Source of the DNA: Delphinapterus leucas
Lineage: Eukaryota; Chordata; Mammalia; Artiodactyla; Monodontidae
NCBI RefSeq assembly: GCF_002288925.2
Contig: NW_022098000.1
Location: 21,115,142-21,179,141, forward strand
Direction of reading: 5' to 3'
Length of the DNA: 64,000 nt
Shown: positions 45,423 to 58,303 of the stretch, one piece after another
Position numbering within the stretch: the first letter of the stretch is position 1
Layout of the letters: each line of letters begins with the position of its first letter
Notes under the pieces: model-generated
The model's input: the letters and a program-made list of their open reading frames with translations, nothing else
The model's database searches: none
Told to the model about the DNA's origin: nothing
Translations under genes and position numbers: made by a program

Positions 45423-46035
45423 TCACCTTATTTTTTTATTCTAAACACAAATATGAGATCATGTAATCTCTGGTTTGACTATTTCTGTGTATCTCTTTAA
45501 ATACAGTGCACTGGTGCAAACACCGAGTTAAGGGTGGGATGCCCGCCAGCTGGCTCTGCTGTCCCAGGTCTGCAGTGTGTGATGGAGCTTTCCCAAGAGT
45601 TAGATGTGCATCTCCGGGGGGAGAGACAGTGGGGCCCTGGAGCACAGTAGCAGAGCACTCAGACTCCTGGGAGCACAGAGGGTTAAACGACATGAGAACA
45701 AACATGGCAAGGTCAAGTACTTACGTAACAAGGAGAGACCTTTGCATCCAGGAGAGCAGAGGTCATTTAGGTAGGTTAGACAGACAACAGCAGGTGCAGG
45801 CAGGAACACTTGCAGATTTGGAATTTTATGGCTAAAATACCTGATGAAACTGGACAGGATGTATCAGTCTAAGACTAAATAATATCTTCCTCTATGTTAG
45901 GAAGAAGGCAACCCACACACAGCTTGACTTGAAGGACACCCAGCTACTCCCACCTACTGGGTGGTTTTAGAGGCATCTCCTTGTCCTTGGCAGGTCATAG
46001 GATTTCCAACAAGACTCAGAGAACACCGGGTAAAT
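45423..46035. other. Non-genic stretch
   Basis: No gene or named repeat is seen. Opposite-strand frames at 45436-45835 have no domain. Confidence 0.5.
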
Positions 46036-46790
46036 GTTACCATCTAAATCCACCCACCCTTGCCCTTGGTGAAGCCGAATCTGGTCTCTGTACCCCAACA
46101 CCAAATTAAATCTAAGAGACAGAGGTATGGATAAAGTAGAAAAGAATAGCTTTATCACTTTGCCAGGCAAAGGGGGCCAACAGAGAGCTAATGCCCTCAA
46201 AACTATGTGTCCCAACCTGGACCGGGTAGTGAGAAGTTTTATAGCAATGGTTCAAAGAGGGTGTGATCAGCCTGTGGACATTCTTCTGATTGGTTGGTGG
46301 TGAGGTAAGTGGGAGTCAGCATCATCAATCCTCTGGTTCCAACTGGTCTGGGGTCTACATACTGGTGGGCAGCATGAGGTTAACTCCTCCTCCCTGGGGG
46401 TGCGGGGGGGGGGGGTTCAGTATCTGCAAAACAGCTCAGATATTGTTGTGTGTATCCCTTGAGGGGGAATCAGGACCCTGCCTCAAGGCTGCACTATTGT
46501 TTCTTGACTGTTCCTCCCTTGTCTCTGCATCCCCTCCCTTCCTTAATTAGCAACTGTTTGAACCTGCTCATTGGAACTCAAGGAAGGTCTTGGAGGCTGA
46601 ATGAAGCCTATTTCCTGTAATCAAGAAATGGGGGGACACAGAAAGGCTTTTGTTCCCAGGAGCCCCACAGGGTCCTGCTTGGTTTCATTGGCCACCCCAT
46701 CTTTTTGGAAGCAGCTCTAACCACAGGCTGCATCCAAACTCAGGATACCATACTGGTCCCTCGTGCTCAGCCCCTGAGAATACAATGGAA
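46036..46790 (-). mobile_element. Solo LTR, minus orientation
   Basis: The antisense reading shows a TATA-type box (complement of ttttata at 46237-46243) followed downstream by 'ctactttatccatacctctg' and 'tctcttagatttaatttggtg'. The plus-strand wording 'gatcagcctgtggacattct' and 'attggttggtggtgagg' belongs to a cetartiodactyl LTR I recognise by pattern but cannot name. It contains a G11-12 run at about 46404-46415. Ends are approximate; no viral genes attached. Confidence 0.55.
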
Positions 46791-46892
46791 ATTCACGTTT
46801 CAGTCAGATTTTCATAAAACCAGACGAGGAGCAAAAGTACCCCTGCTGCCACCACACTAAAAAGGAAGGAAGAACCCTTAAGAAAGCACATG

Positions 46893-47353
46893 TGTAACAG
46901 GGAAGAGCCAATTGTGATTCCATGTTGGATCTGTTTCTTGGACTTTAACCTTTGCTTTTTGTTGCTTTTGTTATTATAATCACACATAATGGCCTGCCTC
47001 ACAGGGAACCCTGCCCCTCTGCCTGAATGTTAAAGTGCCTTTGTTCATCTCACAGGGAGACAATCTGACCCTGCCCACGTGTGAATGGCTGGAGAAGAGA
47101 AGAAATTAACACATCCCCTCCCCACTGCTGGCCAAGCCAGGCAAAACTAATGGCCTTTTCACTTTACTTCCTCACCTCCTCCCCCTCTCTGTTCTATAAA
47201 AGAAACTGGCATCCAGACCCCAATAAGATGGTTTTGGGGGGACCCTAGTCTGCCATCTTCTCGGTCTGCTGGTTTTCCGAATAAAGTCTACTTTCCTCAA
47301 CAACCTGTCTGCCGATTTATTGACGTGTCGTGCGAGCAGAGCGAGCGGTGACA
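46893..47353 (+). mobile_element. Solo LTR, plus orientation, gammaretrovirus-like
   Basis: Starts TGTAACAGGG and ends near 'gcggtgaca'. Ordered signals are a TATA box tataaa at 47195-47200, then about 80 bases later AATAAA at 47280-47285, then a short R/U5 with 'caacctgtctgccgattt'. This is the layout of class I (gammaretrovirus-like) LTRs. Flanking text cacatg before and cacgtg after may be the decayed target duplication. It stands tail-to-head beside the opposite-strand LTR at 46036-46790. No primer-binding site or viral gene follows. Confidence 0.8.
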
Positions 47354-48409
47354 CGTGTTTTCTGGTAAGTTTCAATGGACTTGGCATCTTTGTCCAAAAG
47401 TCCCCCAAGACCAGACAGCGTGTTAGTCAGGAATCAAGCTCAGTCAGAGGCAGGCATCGTGCCTCAGGGCTGTGCTGGCGCATCCTGCCATGACCCCTTT
47501 TCAGGGCGAAATCTAGGTTAAGCCACTCAAGCGGGGCATGTGGTTTTGCTCTTGCTGCTTCATCCCTTTGTGTGTGTTCCTGTACAATCATCATTCCTGT
47601 GCCAGGAAGAGGCGGCACATGACAACGTCACAGTGATCAAACTTGACAACTCTGGGTCACCTTCAAAATGGCTCCCAGCCCCACCTCCGGCAAGCGTTAT
47701 CTCTGCAAGTGACACCACAATAGCAGAAAGTGCTGACGCTGCTCTTCCCCGGGAGGAGCTGATGGGAAATAGTGCTGGGGCCATCTATCATGCAGGAATT
47801 CGGAACAAACGGGAAAATCCCATTAGGTGAAGCTCATCACAGATTTTCCTTTTGATGATAATTCCCAGTGCCGGCAAGCTCTTGGCCAACAGACCACCTT
47901 GTATTGCTGTGTGGAGTGAATACTGGTATATACTCGTTAGAGAATAGTTTATTCACACATATCCATGGAGGATGCTATTACTTTCTCTACTCTGAATCCT
48001 CCATTCCTGTTAATAACTGTCTCTCTTCCTTGGCCATTCTCCTTAAGATTCCTGCTCCACCCCACTCACCAGCTTTCTATGAGAACCTTTCCTGATCACA
48101 CACTGCTATCAGATCTAAGCAATCCTAGTGCGCCCTTTTGTGGGACTTTGACTTGAGGTCTATAAAAATCAGGGATGCATTTCCTTGGAGAGCTCAGATG
48201 GAAAGATGTGACGCTCCACAACAGGTCCCAGTATTTCCCCGTAGTGTTCAGTAAGAGAGAAGAATGAACCAATTACATAAAAAGAAACCAAAGACAGAAG
48301 AGATACAGATTCCTGGAGCCACTTAAGTCCTGCACCTACTTATTCCCAAGGCCCAGTTCCTATAACCTGTATCCCTTTTTACCAAAGGTACTTAACACTG
48401 AAATTCTGT
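47354..48409. other. Non-genic stretch
   Basis: No gene or named repeat. Opposite-strand frames at 47427-47830 have no domain pattern. Confidence 0.5.
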
Positions 48410-48414
48410 CACTT

Positions 48415-48710
48415 GGACACAAAAGGATCCTAATTCAAATGCACACCCTTTGACTTAGGAGTTTATTCTAAAGCTATATTCTTTAGTGGCAAAAGCAAAA
48501 TAACATGATCCATTTTTGTTTAAAAAAAATACATCTATGTATATGTTGAGAAAATATGGAAGAATCTAGGACAAAGGTCAGTAGTAAATAATTTCCAGAT
48601 GGTGGAGCTTGGGTGTGGTTCTCTGAATTTCCTAAATTTTGCCCAGTGGATATGTATTACTTATATAACCAAAAATAAGCAGCAGATGTTTTTATAATAA
48701 AATTTTTACA
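48415..48710 (+). mobile_element. Old L1 (L1M type) 3' fragment
   Basis: 'tgacttaggagtttattcta' followed by 'acatgatccatttttgttt' and 'gatggtggagcttgggtgt' follow the L1M 3' end. Confidence 0.55.
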
Positions 48711-49399
48711 TATTTTTACTTTTTCTCAAAGCTACATATGGACAAAGTTCACATTTTTAAAGCTTTTAATGAAAAAAAGCAGCCCTCTGTCCCATACCCA
48801 AGTTCTACTCCCCAGTTGTATCCACACCCAAAACAGTAGAAATATTGAGGAGAGAACACAGGTCCTGACCAGAAATGCAGTTTGGGGATCTACTGTAAGT
48901 CAGACCATCTAAATATGACCATTACTTAGGGTAAAAGGCTGATGGCTCTTTGACAGGCAGGGCCAAATTCGGACACTGACTCCACCCCCTGAGTCCCTGC
49001 AGGCAGAGGGGGCTGGGAGAAGAGGGGCTGGGGGTCACTGCAGAGGCCACTCTGTCCAAGGCCCAGTATGGACCTTGCTCTGACCATCCTCTGTCCCAAG
49101 GTAAGAAGCTTCATGCACATCCTTGACAGAATCTTGCTACAGAAAACTCTCCTTGGTGCTCCCCATAAATCCCCCTACTGCTATGAAAACCCATTTCCTC
49201 TTAAGCTTTTCTCTGGGAAAACAAACAGTAGCTGCATTTTCATCCACTCCCCAAAATTTTTCAGTTGTTTCTTCACAGAAGGTTAATAAGTGGCTCTCAT
49301 CTACCTATAGAATTTCCCCCTGAAATGTCAGGAATTCTTGTTCTCATAACAGAAACATGTGACCATAACTGATGACGCAGGATTCCTGCTCCTAGGTAC
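48711..49399. other. Non-genic stretch
   Basis: No gene or confident repeat is seen. Confidence 0.5.
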
Positions 49400-49770
49400 G
49401 CAGCCTAAAGACCTGCCACCCAGGTCTATAAAAGAGCGGGTACAAGGATACTCATTGCAGCCTTGCTTGGGGTAGAGGCAGAGGGCAGTTGGCTGCACCC
49501 TGGCGTCCATCACAGAGGGAAGGGCTGGGTAAAGTGTAGGGCCTGAACACCACGGGGTCAGAAGCAGTGGTCAACATGTGCTCGAAACAATTTAGATGGC
49601 CCTCTAACAGCGTCCTGAGCGAACTGAGAAACAAAATGCGATCTGTAACACAATACCATTTGGGTAACTTGATACACGTGCACAAAACAATACCCAGCCT
49701 CGAAGATCACAAACAAGCAAAAAGATACACAATAAGCTCATTTGAATGTTGCCTGAGATGGGGGCAGGGT
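49400..49770 (+). mobile_element. Old L1 (L1M type) 3' fragment
   Basis: 'ggatactcattgcagccttg' followed by a degraded 'catcacagagggaagggctg', then 'aacacaataccatttgggta' and 'gatgggggcagggtaagg' fit the ORF2 end and 3' UTR of an ancient L1. Confidence 0.55.
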
Positions 49771-51759
49771 AAGGGGAGATGAGAAGAGGAAATGGGAATA
49801 AAATGAAAGAGGGAGGGGGAAAGCCCTTAAGCCAACCAATGACATTTAATAAATTGAGAATCCCATGATCCAAAGGAAAAAGAATATATTCATGATGACT
49901 CATTAGTGCACTCTTGAAAATGAAGATGTCTTACAGTCTTTTGTCTATGAACCAGCCCCCTATCAGCCCCGTCCCCTCCTCAGCTTCCACCTCCCCCTAC
50001 TCGTACCCTCATCATCCAAGTGCAGTGGCAGGTGCTGGTAAGAGAGCAAATTTAACATCCCTTAAAATGCAGCTATGAAAGTAGGTCAACCAAAGATGAA
50101 CACTTGAAAAGAAACAAGTAAACGTGGTGCGTTGATCAATTGATGAATTGGCTTTCAGGAAGCTGATTTTTGGAGAGCTGACATCAAGCCATCAGGAAAA
50201 CCTGATTCTCTTTTCCTAACACATTGGAACAATGTCATTGTCCTGGCCTCAGTTTCTGTATCTATAAGATGGGGGAAACCAGTAAACGAAAAAAATCAAT
50301 TTTATAAGCCAGTGAATCTTCAGTAGGCCCAAAAGCCAAAGAATTAAACTGGGTAGTTTCCAATGTAGCATGTTCCTTCATGAAAGGACAGTAGTATTCC
50401 TCAAGAGTTACTGGATACCTGCTATGCACTAGGCATTGTCGTTGGAAGGGGCACAAATTTCAATATTTGAGATAAAATCTATCACCCAGGACCAAAACTG
50501 TCAAAGACTGCATATCCAATAAGCAACCAAAATATAGCATAATCAAGGTAATACAATATAAAGTAAAATGAGATATAAATATGCCAAGAATTATTAATGC
50601 ATTTTTGGTAGGCAAAAAATCACTGGAAACATTAAAACTGACAGTACATAATTTGCTTTGTTTCTTTTCGGCTTCTGTTGAATTAAACCCTGCTCCCCCA
50701 AAGAAAAAGCTTTAAAAGTTCTCAAAGTAAAGATTTTTCCTTTAAATCTGCATCCTATTCCAAACATAAAACAGGCTTCTTCTTAGGTTCTCCCCATGGA
50801 CAGAACTCTGTTATTATTGTAAGCATATTATTAGCATATATTCTAAATATTCTACAGAGGCAACTGTATTTCAGTGCTAGGCTGGAATCGTCCACGTAGA
50901 AATGGATTTCCTTTGCTTCTCTCCTGAAGAGAAGTGGAACCTTGTCTCAGTGATGCTCCCCACCTGCAATTGTCTGGGGATGTATCTTCCATCAAGTATT
51001 TCTGGAGTCCCCAGAAGAATTTGGCCCTCTTTTTTCTAAATTTTCTTTTAGCTATTAAAGCATTTGTAGAACGAAAACATTAATTAAGAAACTATCATGT
51101 AAAAGAAGTGAAGGAGGTAGCAGGGGTAGGTGCAAGGGTCCCAATCCCACCGGCCAAGCACCCCCTTCCCTTCCTCTCTCTCTCTCTCTGGCCTCATCAC
51201 ATGTGGAACTCTGAGCACATCTCAGATCCCAGCTGGAAAATCGATGATCCTGTCCAATCCCATGGTTTCATGGAAGAAAGGAGTTAGTGGGTCAATACAG
51301 AACTCTAGTGGGTCAGTTAGAATATTCTTTGCAAATATTTAGCACTATTTCCCAAGGGTTTGCTATCATCATTGGAGATCCAAGTGGATTTGGGAGCTCT
51401 CTCTGGGATATCCATTTGCAGGTGAGCCCATTTTAGAGATTTTCTTCATTCACAGGTAATAGAGGAAGATTCTCTTTGGGACTTGAGCCAGTCTCCCATG
51501 TACAGATTACAAATTCTAGCTTGCCTCTGAACAGTCCCAGGTGTCAGCATAGAAACAATTCCTTCCACAGAAATTTTCCATGTATACCAGTCTTCAAGGA
51601 TGTGGAAATTATAATAGCTAAGTGTAAACCTTTATGCATAAATTAGCATGATATGTATTGTTATTGATGTTTTTTTCTAGTTTGGATTGTTTATGATAAC
51701 AATGCCAGTAAGGATTCAATAAACAGTTATCATTCATTTCATTCAGTCAATTTAATAAC
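49771..51759. other. Non-genic stretch with faint MIR/L2 traces
   Basis: A weak MIR-like piece lies at about 50200-50275 (ctggcctcagtttctgtatc). An L2-like antisense piece lies at about 50400-50460 (tgctatgcactaggcattg). A (TC)n run occurs at about 51172-51189. Otherwise nothing is recognised. Confidence 0.5.
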
Positions 51760-51761
51760 GT

Positions 51762-52108
51762 TGTTGACCTGAAACAAATAGATTGCCAGATATTTCTCCA
51801 GCAAAAATGAGTTTATTTAGGATCAGCAGAAAATTGCAATTCAGGGTCTGCAACCATGACGAGCCACAGGTAAGTCTCCCCCAAGGCAAGGGAACGAGGC
51901 GGCTTTTATATGTAGAAGGAAAAAGGAAGTCCGGAGGGCTGCAGTAAACAAAGAGTCCATGGCTTTTCATTGGCTGAGTCCTTGCCAGGAAAGAAGAGTC
52001 TTTCTTCTTCCTGTTGGGCTCTGCTAAGGTCACAAGGCATGAGAGCAACCCCTTCTGGTCTCCCAGCTCTATTTCTTTGGGTTTCAGTTTATTCATTTTT
52101 TACATGTA
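51762..52108 (-). mobile_element. Solo LTR, minus orientation
   Basis: Read on the minus strand, a TATA box (complement of ttttata at 51904-51910) is followed about 90 bases later by AATAAA (complement of tttatt at 51812-51817) and a short end 'gaaatatctggcaatct'. The spacing is that of a retroviral LTR. The 114-codon minus frame at 51752-52096 lies entirely within it and ends at its edge. Confidence 0.7.
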
Positions 52109-52114
52109 TACTAG

Positions 52115-52600
52115 AAACTGCACTCACCTTCTCTACTAGGAGTATAAATTGGAACCCTGGTTTTCAGAAAGTAACTTGACAGTATGTAACATGAGCCTCA
52201 GAAATGTTCATACCCTATATATTTCATTTCTAGGGTCCTAAGGAAATAATCCAAAGTGGAGTCAGATTTATGCATAGAGATGTTCGTCACAGTATTATAG
52301 CAGAACACAAGAAAGTCTTAAGTACTCAAGAACATGGAAATTTTAAATAAATGATGGCATATCCACAAAAAGAAAATGTAGGTGCCCATTAAAAATATTT
52401 ACAAAGATTTTTAATCATATAAATATGTATCATACAATTTAAAATTTTTTTAATGTCAGATATAAAATTGTATATCTAGGCTAATTTCAGCCACATATGA
52501 CAATAGACAAAGGCACCAAAATACTAACAGTGTTTATTGTGATGCTTTTATGAGGTGATGGGGTGAGAGGTGAATGGTTTTTATCGTATGAATATTTCTC
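52115..52600 (+). mobile_element. Old L1 (L1M type) 3' end
   Basis: 'aggagtataaattggaaccc', 'tcatttctagggtcctaagg', 'aaataatccaaagtggagtc', then a 3' UTR part. It starts right after the LTR at 51762-52108, which probably inserted into or beside it. Confidence 0.75.
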
Positions 52601-53010
52601 TACAGCTTCCAGCTTTTCAAAATGTGCAGAAAAGTGTTATTTCCTTTAATGTTCCTCTAAGCCAAAAACAATAGACCTGGGCATGTGACTGGAGATTCCC
52701 AGCATTGCAATTGGGACTGAATTTGAAAGAGGAGCTACAGATCATGGAGCCCCCAATCAAGGCTGCAACCCCAGGGATTAGGAATACTGGACAGGTCTCT
52801 GAGCACATGATGACGCAGGAAAATTGATCTCCTTTGCCCTGTCAGCACTTCTCTCTGCACCCTTTCCCCATCCCACTCTATCCCCAGGCAGCCGCTCCTC
52901 CCTTCCTAGGTGCCCTTGGAGTATCAGGTGCCAACTAAAAATTGTCGTTTGCCATCTGGTTCTACAAGGATGAAGCCACTAGCCACTACAATCGCTGACC
53001 TTCAAAACAC
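52601..53010. other. Non-genic stretch
   Basis: I see no gene or named repeat; it leads into the LTR that follows. Confidence 0.45.
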
Positions 53011-53014
53011 CCTG

Positions 53015-53355
53015 AAAAGAGTTCAGGGTGGAGATCAGGAATGAGGCACTCTGTGCTCTGAGATAAACTGGCAGAACAGACCTTCAGACAGATATTTTCA
53101 GGAGATTTTATGAGCCCAATTTCTTGCATCTCATATCTAGAAAAGCACTAAAATCATTAATGTCGACCTCTGAACCTTGTGACTAGCAGCAACCTTCTGC
53201 CGAAACGTGTGCTCAATTTCATGTACCCCCTTCACCAAAATCACATATATACTGACCTCCCCTGCACCTCCTCAGAGCAGTTCCTCAGAGCTCTCTCATT
53301 TTGCCCCAAATAAAACTGAACTCACAACTCTTAAAATCGTGCATTTTTTTTTCCA
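53015..53355 (+). mobile_element. Solo LTR, related to 16115-16455
   Basis: 'cctgtgctctgag'-like start, TATA-like tatata at about 53246-53251, 'gagcagttcctcagagc', AATAAA at 53309-53314 and the end 'gtgcatttttttt ccagtcg'. It shares family features with the LTR at 16115-16455, in the same orientation and about 37 kb apart. No viral genes adjacent. Confidence 0.75.
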
Positions 53356-56102
53356 GTCGACACAGGAAAGACTTAGTAAGTAACCCACTCTTCTATGTGC
53401 TTGACTCACCATCACTTATTTTACTAAAAAGAGAGTTCCAGAGAAAGGCAGATCTTGCCTGTAGGCAAAGAAATTTACCCCTAACAATGGCATTTCAAGC
53501 ACTACAGTGACTCCCGGGTGAGAAAAATGTGACCAAGGGACCCTGCTTTGAAGACGTTGTGCATTCAGCCTCTGTAAATGCAAATGCAGCCTGGGCTTGG
53601 CATCTGGAGCTTTAAATATTCTGTCTCCTTTTCCTGTGGGCAACAAGAAAGTTTTACTCGTCCCCCACAATCTATGAATCTCAAACCTGATCTTTAAGAC
53701 TCATCCAAATGTGAAGTAGATCTCATTAAAGAAAAACAACTGTATTTGTTATCCTCAATCCCCATGCCACTTTCAGACTCCTTCTTACAGCATCAGACCT
53801 AAGATCCCTGTACTGAGTCAAGCATGTCCATAGCAAAGTTTTCTCATCTGCTGCTACATGAGAGCAACAAAGACGGGTGTGGCTTTCCAAGAAAATCCCC
53901 AGCATCTCAGAAGATTGCTTTTATTATGGAAGCACATATTCGGATAACCAGGAATGCTACAGGTAAACCGTGCCTCTGGGGCCTGGCACTCAGTGGCTCA
54001 GATGCCTGAAGAGCACCCAAGGGAGTCCCAGGCCTCTGATGCAAGAAAGAGGATTGTTTCCTCCCAGTTGTGCTAAGATGGTGGTACTCTGCAAAATCCT
54101 ACATCAAAGACATCTAAAGAACAAAGCTCACAATTATATCCATTTTCATAAAAGGTTCTTAACATTTTTTTAAAAAATTGTATTTTTGGACCATTTTTTC
54201 TTTCCATTTGTATTTATTGATATTCAATAAATAAATACTTTAATTCTTATTCAACATAAATAATAAAATCTTTCTTGTTCTAACAGTGAAGATTTATTCC
54301 AGTCACAACTTCATTTCTTCTTATATTTCCAAACATTTATCTTTGATGCGTTTTTCAGGCTGTCCTTTTAATTGCTACTTGATTGGAGACAAATTCAGAA
54401 TCCTTAGATTCTTATTTTTCAAAGTATCTTTCACAGTACATGCTGTTTTTCTTATATTCACAAGTCTCGAAAGCTTCTAAACTGTCTGCTAACTTTTCAT
54501 AGATATATATCTTTTTTATTTCTTGGAGGGGTTGAATTGTCAGATTTTTAACTTCAATCGGAAAATCTTTTTGTAGGGAAATTACAAGTCTTTTTACCTC
54601 TCTCATCCTCTCCGTTTGTCATTATTGATTTCCGATCACTTTCATTTGCATAGTTTCTGTAAGTAAACTTGAAACTTTATTTCCTTAGAAAATAGGTCAT
54701 AAAATAATCTTCACTGAATCCATCTATTTCGCTAACAAAGATTAACATGTTGCAATCCAGCATTTTAAATTATAAGATCAACCTACTTTGTTAACCCAGC
54801 AATTTCTAATCTTCTTGCTAGGGGATATAAACTATGCAGCCTTCTCCCCTTAATAATTTTAATAATACCTCTAAATTAAAAAACTACATATATTTTCTTT
54901 CACTGCCCTTATTTTGAGTTGATTGCCTGAAACCTGTTAAGCATTCTCCTCTTATACATTCTAGTTCTAATATGGGATCTAATTTACCAACAAATTCCAT
55001 TCAGTTAAATTTAGATTCATTTATTTCTGAAGTCTCTCTGTTGTTTAAAAAAAAAGGCTTACTTTTCTGTGATATTAGTATATCGGAAATTTAAGATGCA
55101 TTGTTTCAGGTACTTCAGTCTTAAGTACATATGTTCTTTCTACCCTTAAACATTATCAACCTCAGTTCTTCTCCATATCCATTATTTTTCAATGCTTGTA
55201 GTGAGTTTGTCACATTACCATCCAATAGCAATTAATCAATTAAAGATGAAGAACCATGGTTTAGCAAGCTTGTTTACTTCACATTAAATAACACAGGCTG
55301 TAGAACAGCCAAGACTTAGAGTATTACTGGGAAGATCACCACACAGGATAAGTGACAAATCATTTTTTTACCAAGTGGTACACATATATGTGTGCTCAGT
55401 TGGACTGTATGGTGGGCGGTTATTTTGTAAAACCTCCCCCATCTCCCCCCTGGTTAAGAACAACTGAGGAGAGAGTAAGAGATTTGTCAGAAGGTCAGTA
55501 GGAAGTTATAGCCTCCTGAATTTGAAAATGATCAAGGGATAGTTAGGCCTTGGATCTTTGAGGGTGAGAGGGCTATAAATAAAGGACCCCAGCTATATAT
55601 CCATCAGAGCTGTGGAAGCATTCCCCTCACTAACTGCACCACCGTGACTTCCATTGTCCAGCTAAGATAGTACCCCTCACCCTCCCCACTAAACCCATCA
55701 CTTTCCTATATTTCCTCCTCTTCAACACAGATTAGATTCACATCTTCAAAACATCTTTATGAAAAACTAAAAGGGAAAATTATGATAAAATCTGAAAGCA
55801 AAAAAAAAACACATTGAACATACAAGATAACAGATATGAAACTTAGATAACTAAACCCTAGTCACAAATTTCTTAGTCAACAAAATGTTCTAAATACATA
55901 CAGGTCTCTGTTCTTCTTTTCATCTACAAGAATTTCTACCTAAAATCATTCAAAGTGGCCCTGTCAAAAAAAAATCTCAGTTCTTTGCAGAATCCAGTTC
56001 TTAATCAAGTATGTCCCACATGGCCCTTGCCTCTTCCAACCAGACATTTCCATCTTACCCCCAAAATCGGTGTCCTGAATCAGCCCAAACCTATGATTGC
56101 CT

Positions 56103-56139
<37 letters not shown>

Positions 56140-57244
56140 CTTAAGTTAGAAAAGCCCTTTTCCAACCTGGACCTAAGTCTAGAGCATTCTGACACCCTGG
56201 AGGTTCTAGGACCATATTGTCCATATTTCTCCCAGCCGGTGCTAGTGCTTGGCTCAGCCTTTAGTGAGACTTGGTTTCTTCACATTGAATTTCTCCATAG
56301 TATCCAAGCAAAGTTTCATCTTGGCCTGGCTCAGTCCCAACTTCATCCTACCGTCTTGCACCCACTCAAACCCTTAACTAAAGCTTCTTCTTGTCAAATG
56401 TCCTGCTTCACTTCATGAAAGTGGTGGATCCTCTCCACCGAAAACAAATGCACGTATGAATGCGTCTTTAATTGTAATTTTAGTAAGTTCACAGTTTCCT
56501 TGAATCCCATCCATAGACTTCCTAGAAACCCATGGACCCTAAATTAAGAATCCTTGTCTGAGAACTTCCCACATTTCCCAGGTTCTGGTCTGAGGAAACC
56601 ACACAGTTCCCAGCTCATGTGTAAGCAGAGATGATTATCCACAAGTTCTATGTCATCCATTGACCCTCTCAACTCTTCTCTCCTGCAATGAATTGCTAGC
56701 AAAAGTTTAAACCTTTATAACTGTACAGTTTTTGAACCATTTAGCCATACAACAATCAAAAAGTGAAGGAAGAAATAGTTTACAGGAGCAAAGACTTGCT
56801 GAAAGATTGGGAGTACTGTGTTTGCAAGACAGAAAACTAGCTGGACAGAAGCAGAGCTGGGAATGATAAAGGTCAAGGCTGTACAGGAAGGGCAGTCCCA
56901 CATGTGGAGAACCCCAATGTACAACAGAGAAGCCCAAATGTGATCTGTCCTATAATAACTTTCCATGGGAAAACCTTTAAATGGCTAAGGAAGATGGATG
57001 TGGTTTTGGTGAGCAGGATGGGCTGCAAGGAGGAGGGGTCTGGAAACAGGGAAGTCCCAGTAGGAGGCAATGACTACTGGAAAAGCCCAAGGGAAGGGGG
57101 ACCTGAACTAAGGTGGGAAGAACGTCCACCACATGGCAGAAGAACACAGAGAATCAACAGGACTCCGCGACAACTGGTGACAGGCCTCAGAAGGGAGACA
57201 GCAGGGGAAGAAAAAACTAAACTACAAGAATATATTCGGGAAAG
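53356..57244. other. Non-genic stretch, AT-rich from 54.1 to 55.4 kb
   Basis: No gene or confident repeat. The minus frame at 54412-54606 is lysine/glutamate-rich and superficially protein-like but has no recognised domain; it is listed among the rejected items. A (TC)n run lies at 56106-56134. Confidence 0.5.
56106..56134 (+). repeat. (TC)n microsatellite
   Basis: About 14 perfect TC units. It explains the serine/leucine repeats in two overlapping plus frames (55955-56418). Confidence 0.95.
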
Positions 57245-57362
57245 ATAGCCAATATTTTATAATAACTGTAAATGGAGTATAGCCTGCAAAAATTGTGAAT
57301 CACTATATTGTACACCTGTAACTTATATAATATTGTACATCAACTTTACTTCAATTTTTAAA
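57245..57362 (+). mobile_element. L1 3' tail
   Basis: 'tgaatcactatattgtacacc' in part, 'tgtaacttatataatattg' and 'catcaactttacttcaattt' are the end of a cetartiodactyl L1 3' UTR; no A tail remains. Confidence 0.75.
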
Positions 57363-57959
57363 AGGCAATGAAAAGTCAAAGACAATGGAAAAGTTTTGGA
57401 CCTCATTAACTTAGAAGATATCACTTAAGGATAAAGCAAAACAAATTAATTGAATTTACAAATGGGGGGAGTTCAGTTAGAAATTAGGGTATATTTCTAA
57501 GGCAGTTACAACATCTATTTCTCTGAATGTGTTTAGATAAAGCATAAATATTTAGGCAAGTTTTTAAGAACACCTATTGATTAAATAAGCTCTCTGTATT
57601 ATTTTCATTTTTCATTCTGTGGGTCTATGAGTCTAAAGCCATCTCTGCAGGCTATCCAAACCTACAGATGAAAAGTGAAAAAATTAGCCCACCCAGATAT
57701 AATAGTACATAAATAAGAAATAAGTATATTCGGCAACAAGTTGGCAAAGCATTCTGATAACCCTGGATTTTTCTTTCTTCAGATGTCTTATTTTATGGAC
57801 ACATCCCACATGAAGCAGTCAGTCTCCTTAAAGTGACAGCTTGTAACAGGCAGAATTTACCTTCTTTCTGTATATTCCACAATGCATAAAATTTTGAGCT
57901 TCTGTAAGAACTCATTGTGGTTGGTAATGAATATGATTTTGATGATTAGAAATACTAGT
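57363..57959. other. Non-genic, AT-rich stretch
   Basis: No gene or named repeat is seen. Confidence 0.5.
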
Positions 57960-58165
57960 ACATAATATTTATGGCTCTGTGCAAAAAACAGTACCTACAG
58001 TATCTCTTCCAATCCTTACAATAACTTTATGATGTAAATACTATTATTATTGTCATTTTAAAAGTGAGGAACTTGAGGCTTAGAGAATATTAAGTAACTT
58101 GACTAAGGTCTCATAGCTAAGAGGCAACAGAGTGAATCCAGATGTGTCTAACTCAAAGCTAGGTA
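57960..58165 (-). mobile_element. MIR SINE, minus orientation
   Basis: 'aaaagtgaggaacttgaggc', 'ttagagaatattaagtaac' and 'ctaaggtctcatagctaag' are antisense MIR; upstream 'ccttacaataactttatga' is its 3' part. Confidence 0.85.
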
Positions 58166-58280
58166 ATGAATAGGTAATTCATTTGTAAACTTTTAAGTGT
58201 GACTCAACCAGTGCTCCTTCTAAAACTATAGTTCTTGCTGCTTTTCATACAGTAATTTTTCAATAAATGTTTACGAGGTG

Positions 58281-58303
58281 GGTAGATGGATGGATGGATG
58301 GGG
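58281..58303 (+). repeat. Short (GATG)n run
   Basis: About five GATG units in 'gtagatggatggatggatgg', next to a faint L2-like terminus (caataaatgtttacgagg). Confidence 0.8.

Noticed and set aside
54412..54606. Lysine/glutamate-rich minus frame that looks somewhat like a real protein
   Set aside because: I could not match it to any transposase, zinc-finger or coiled-coil family, the flanks give no continuing frame, and the region is AT-rich, which favours such residues.
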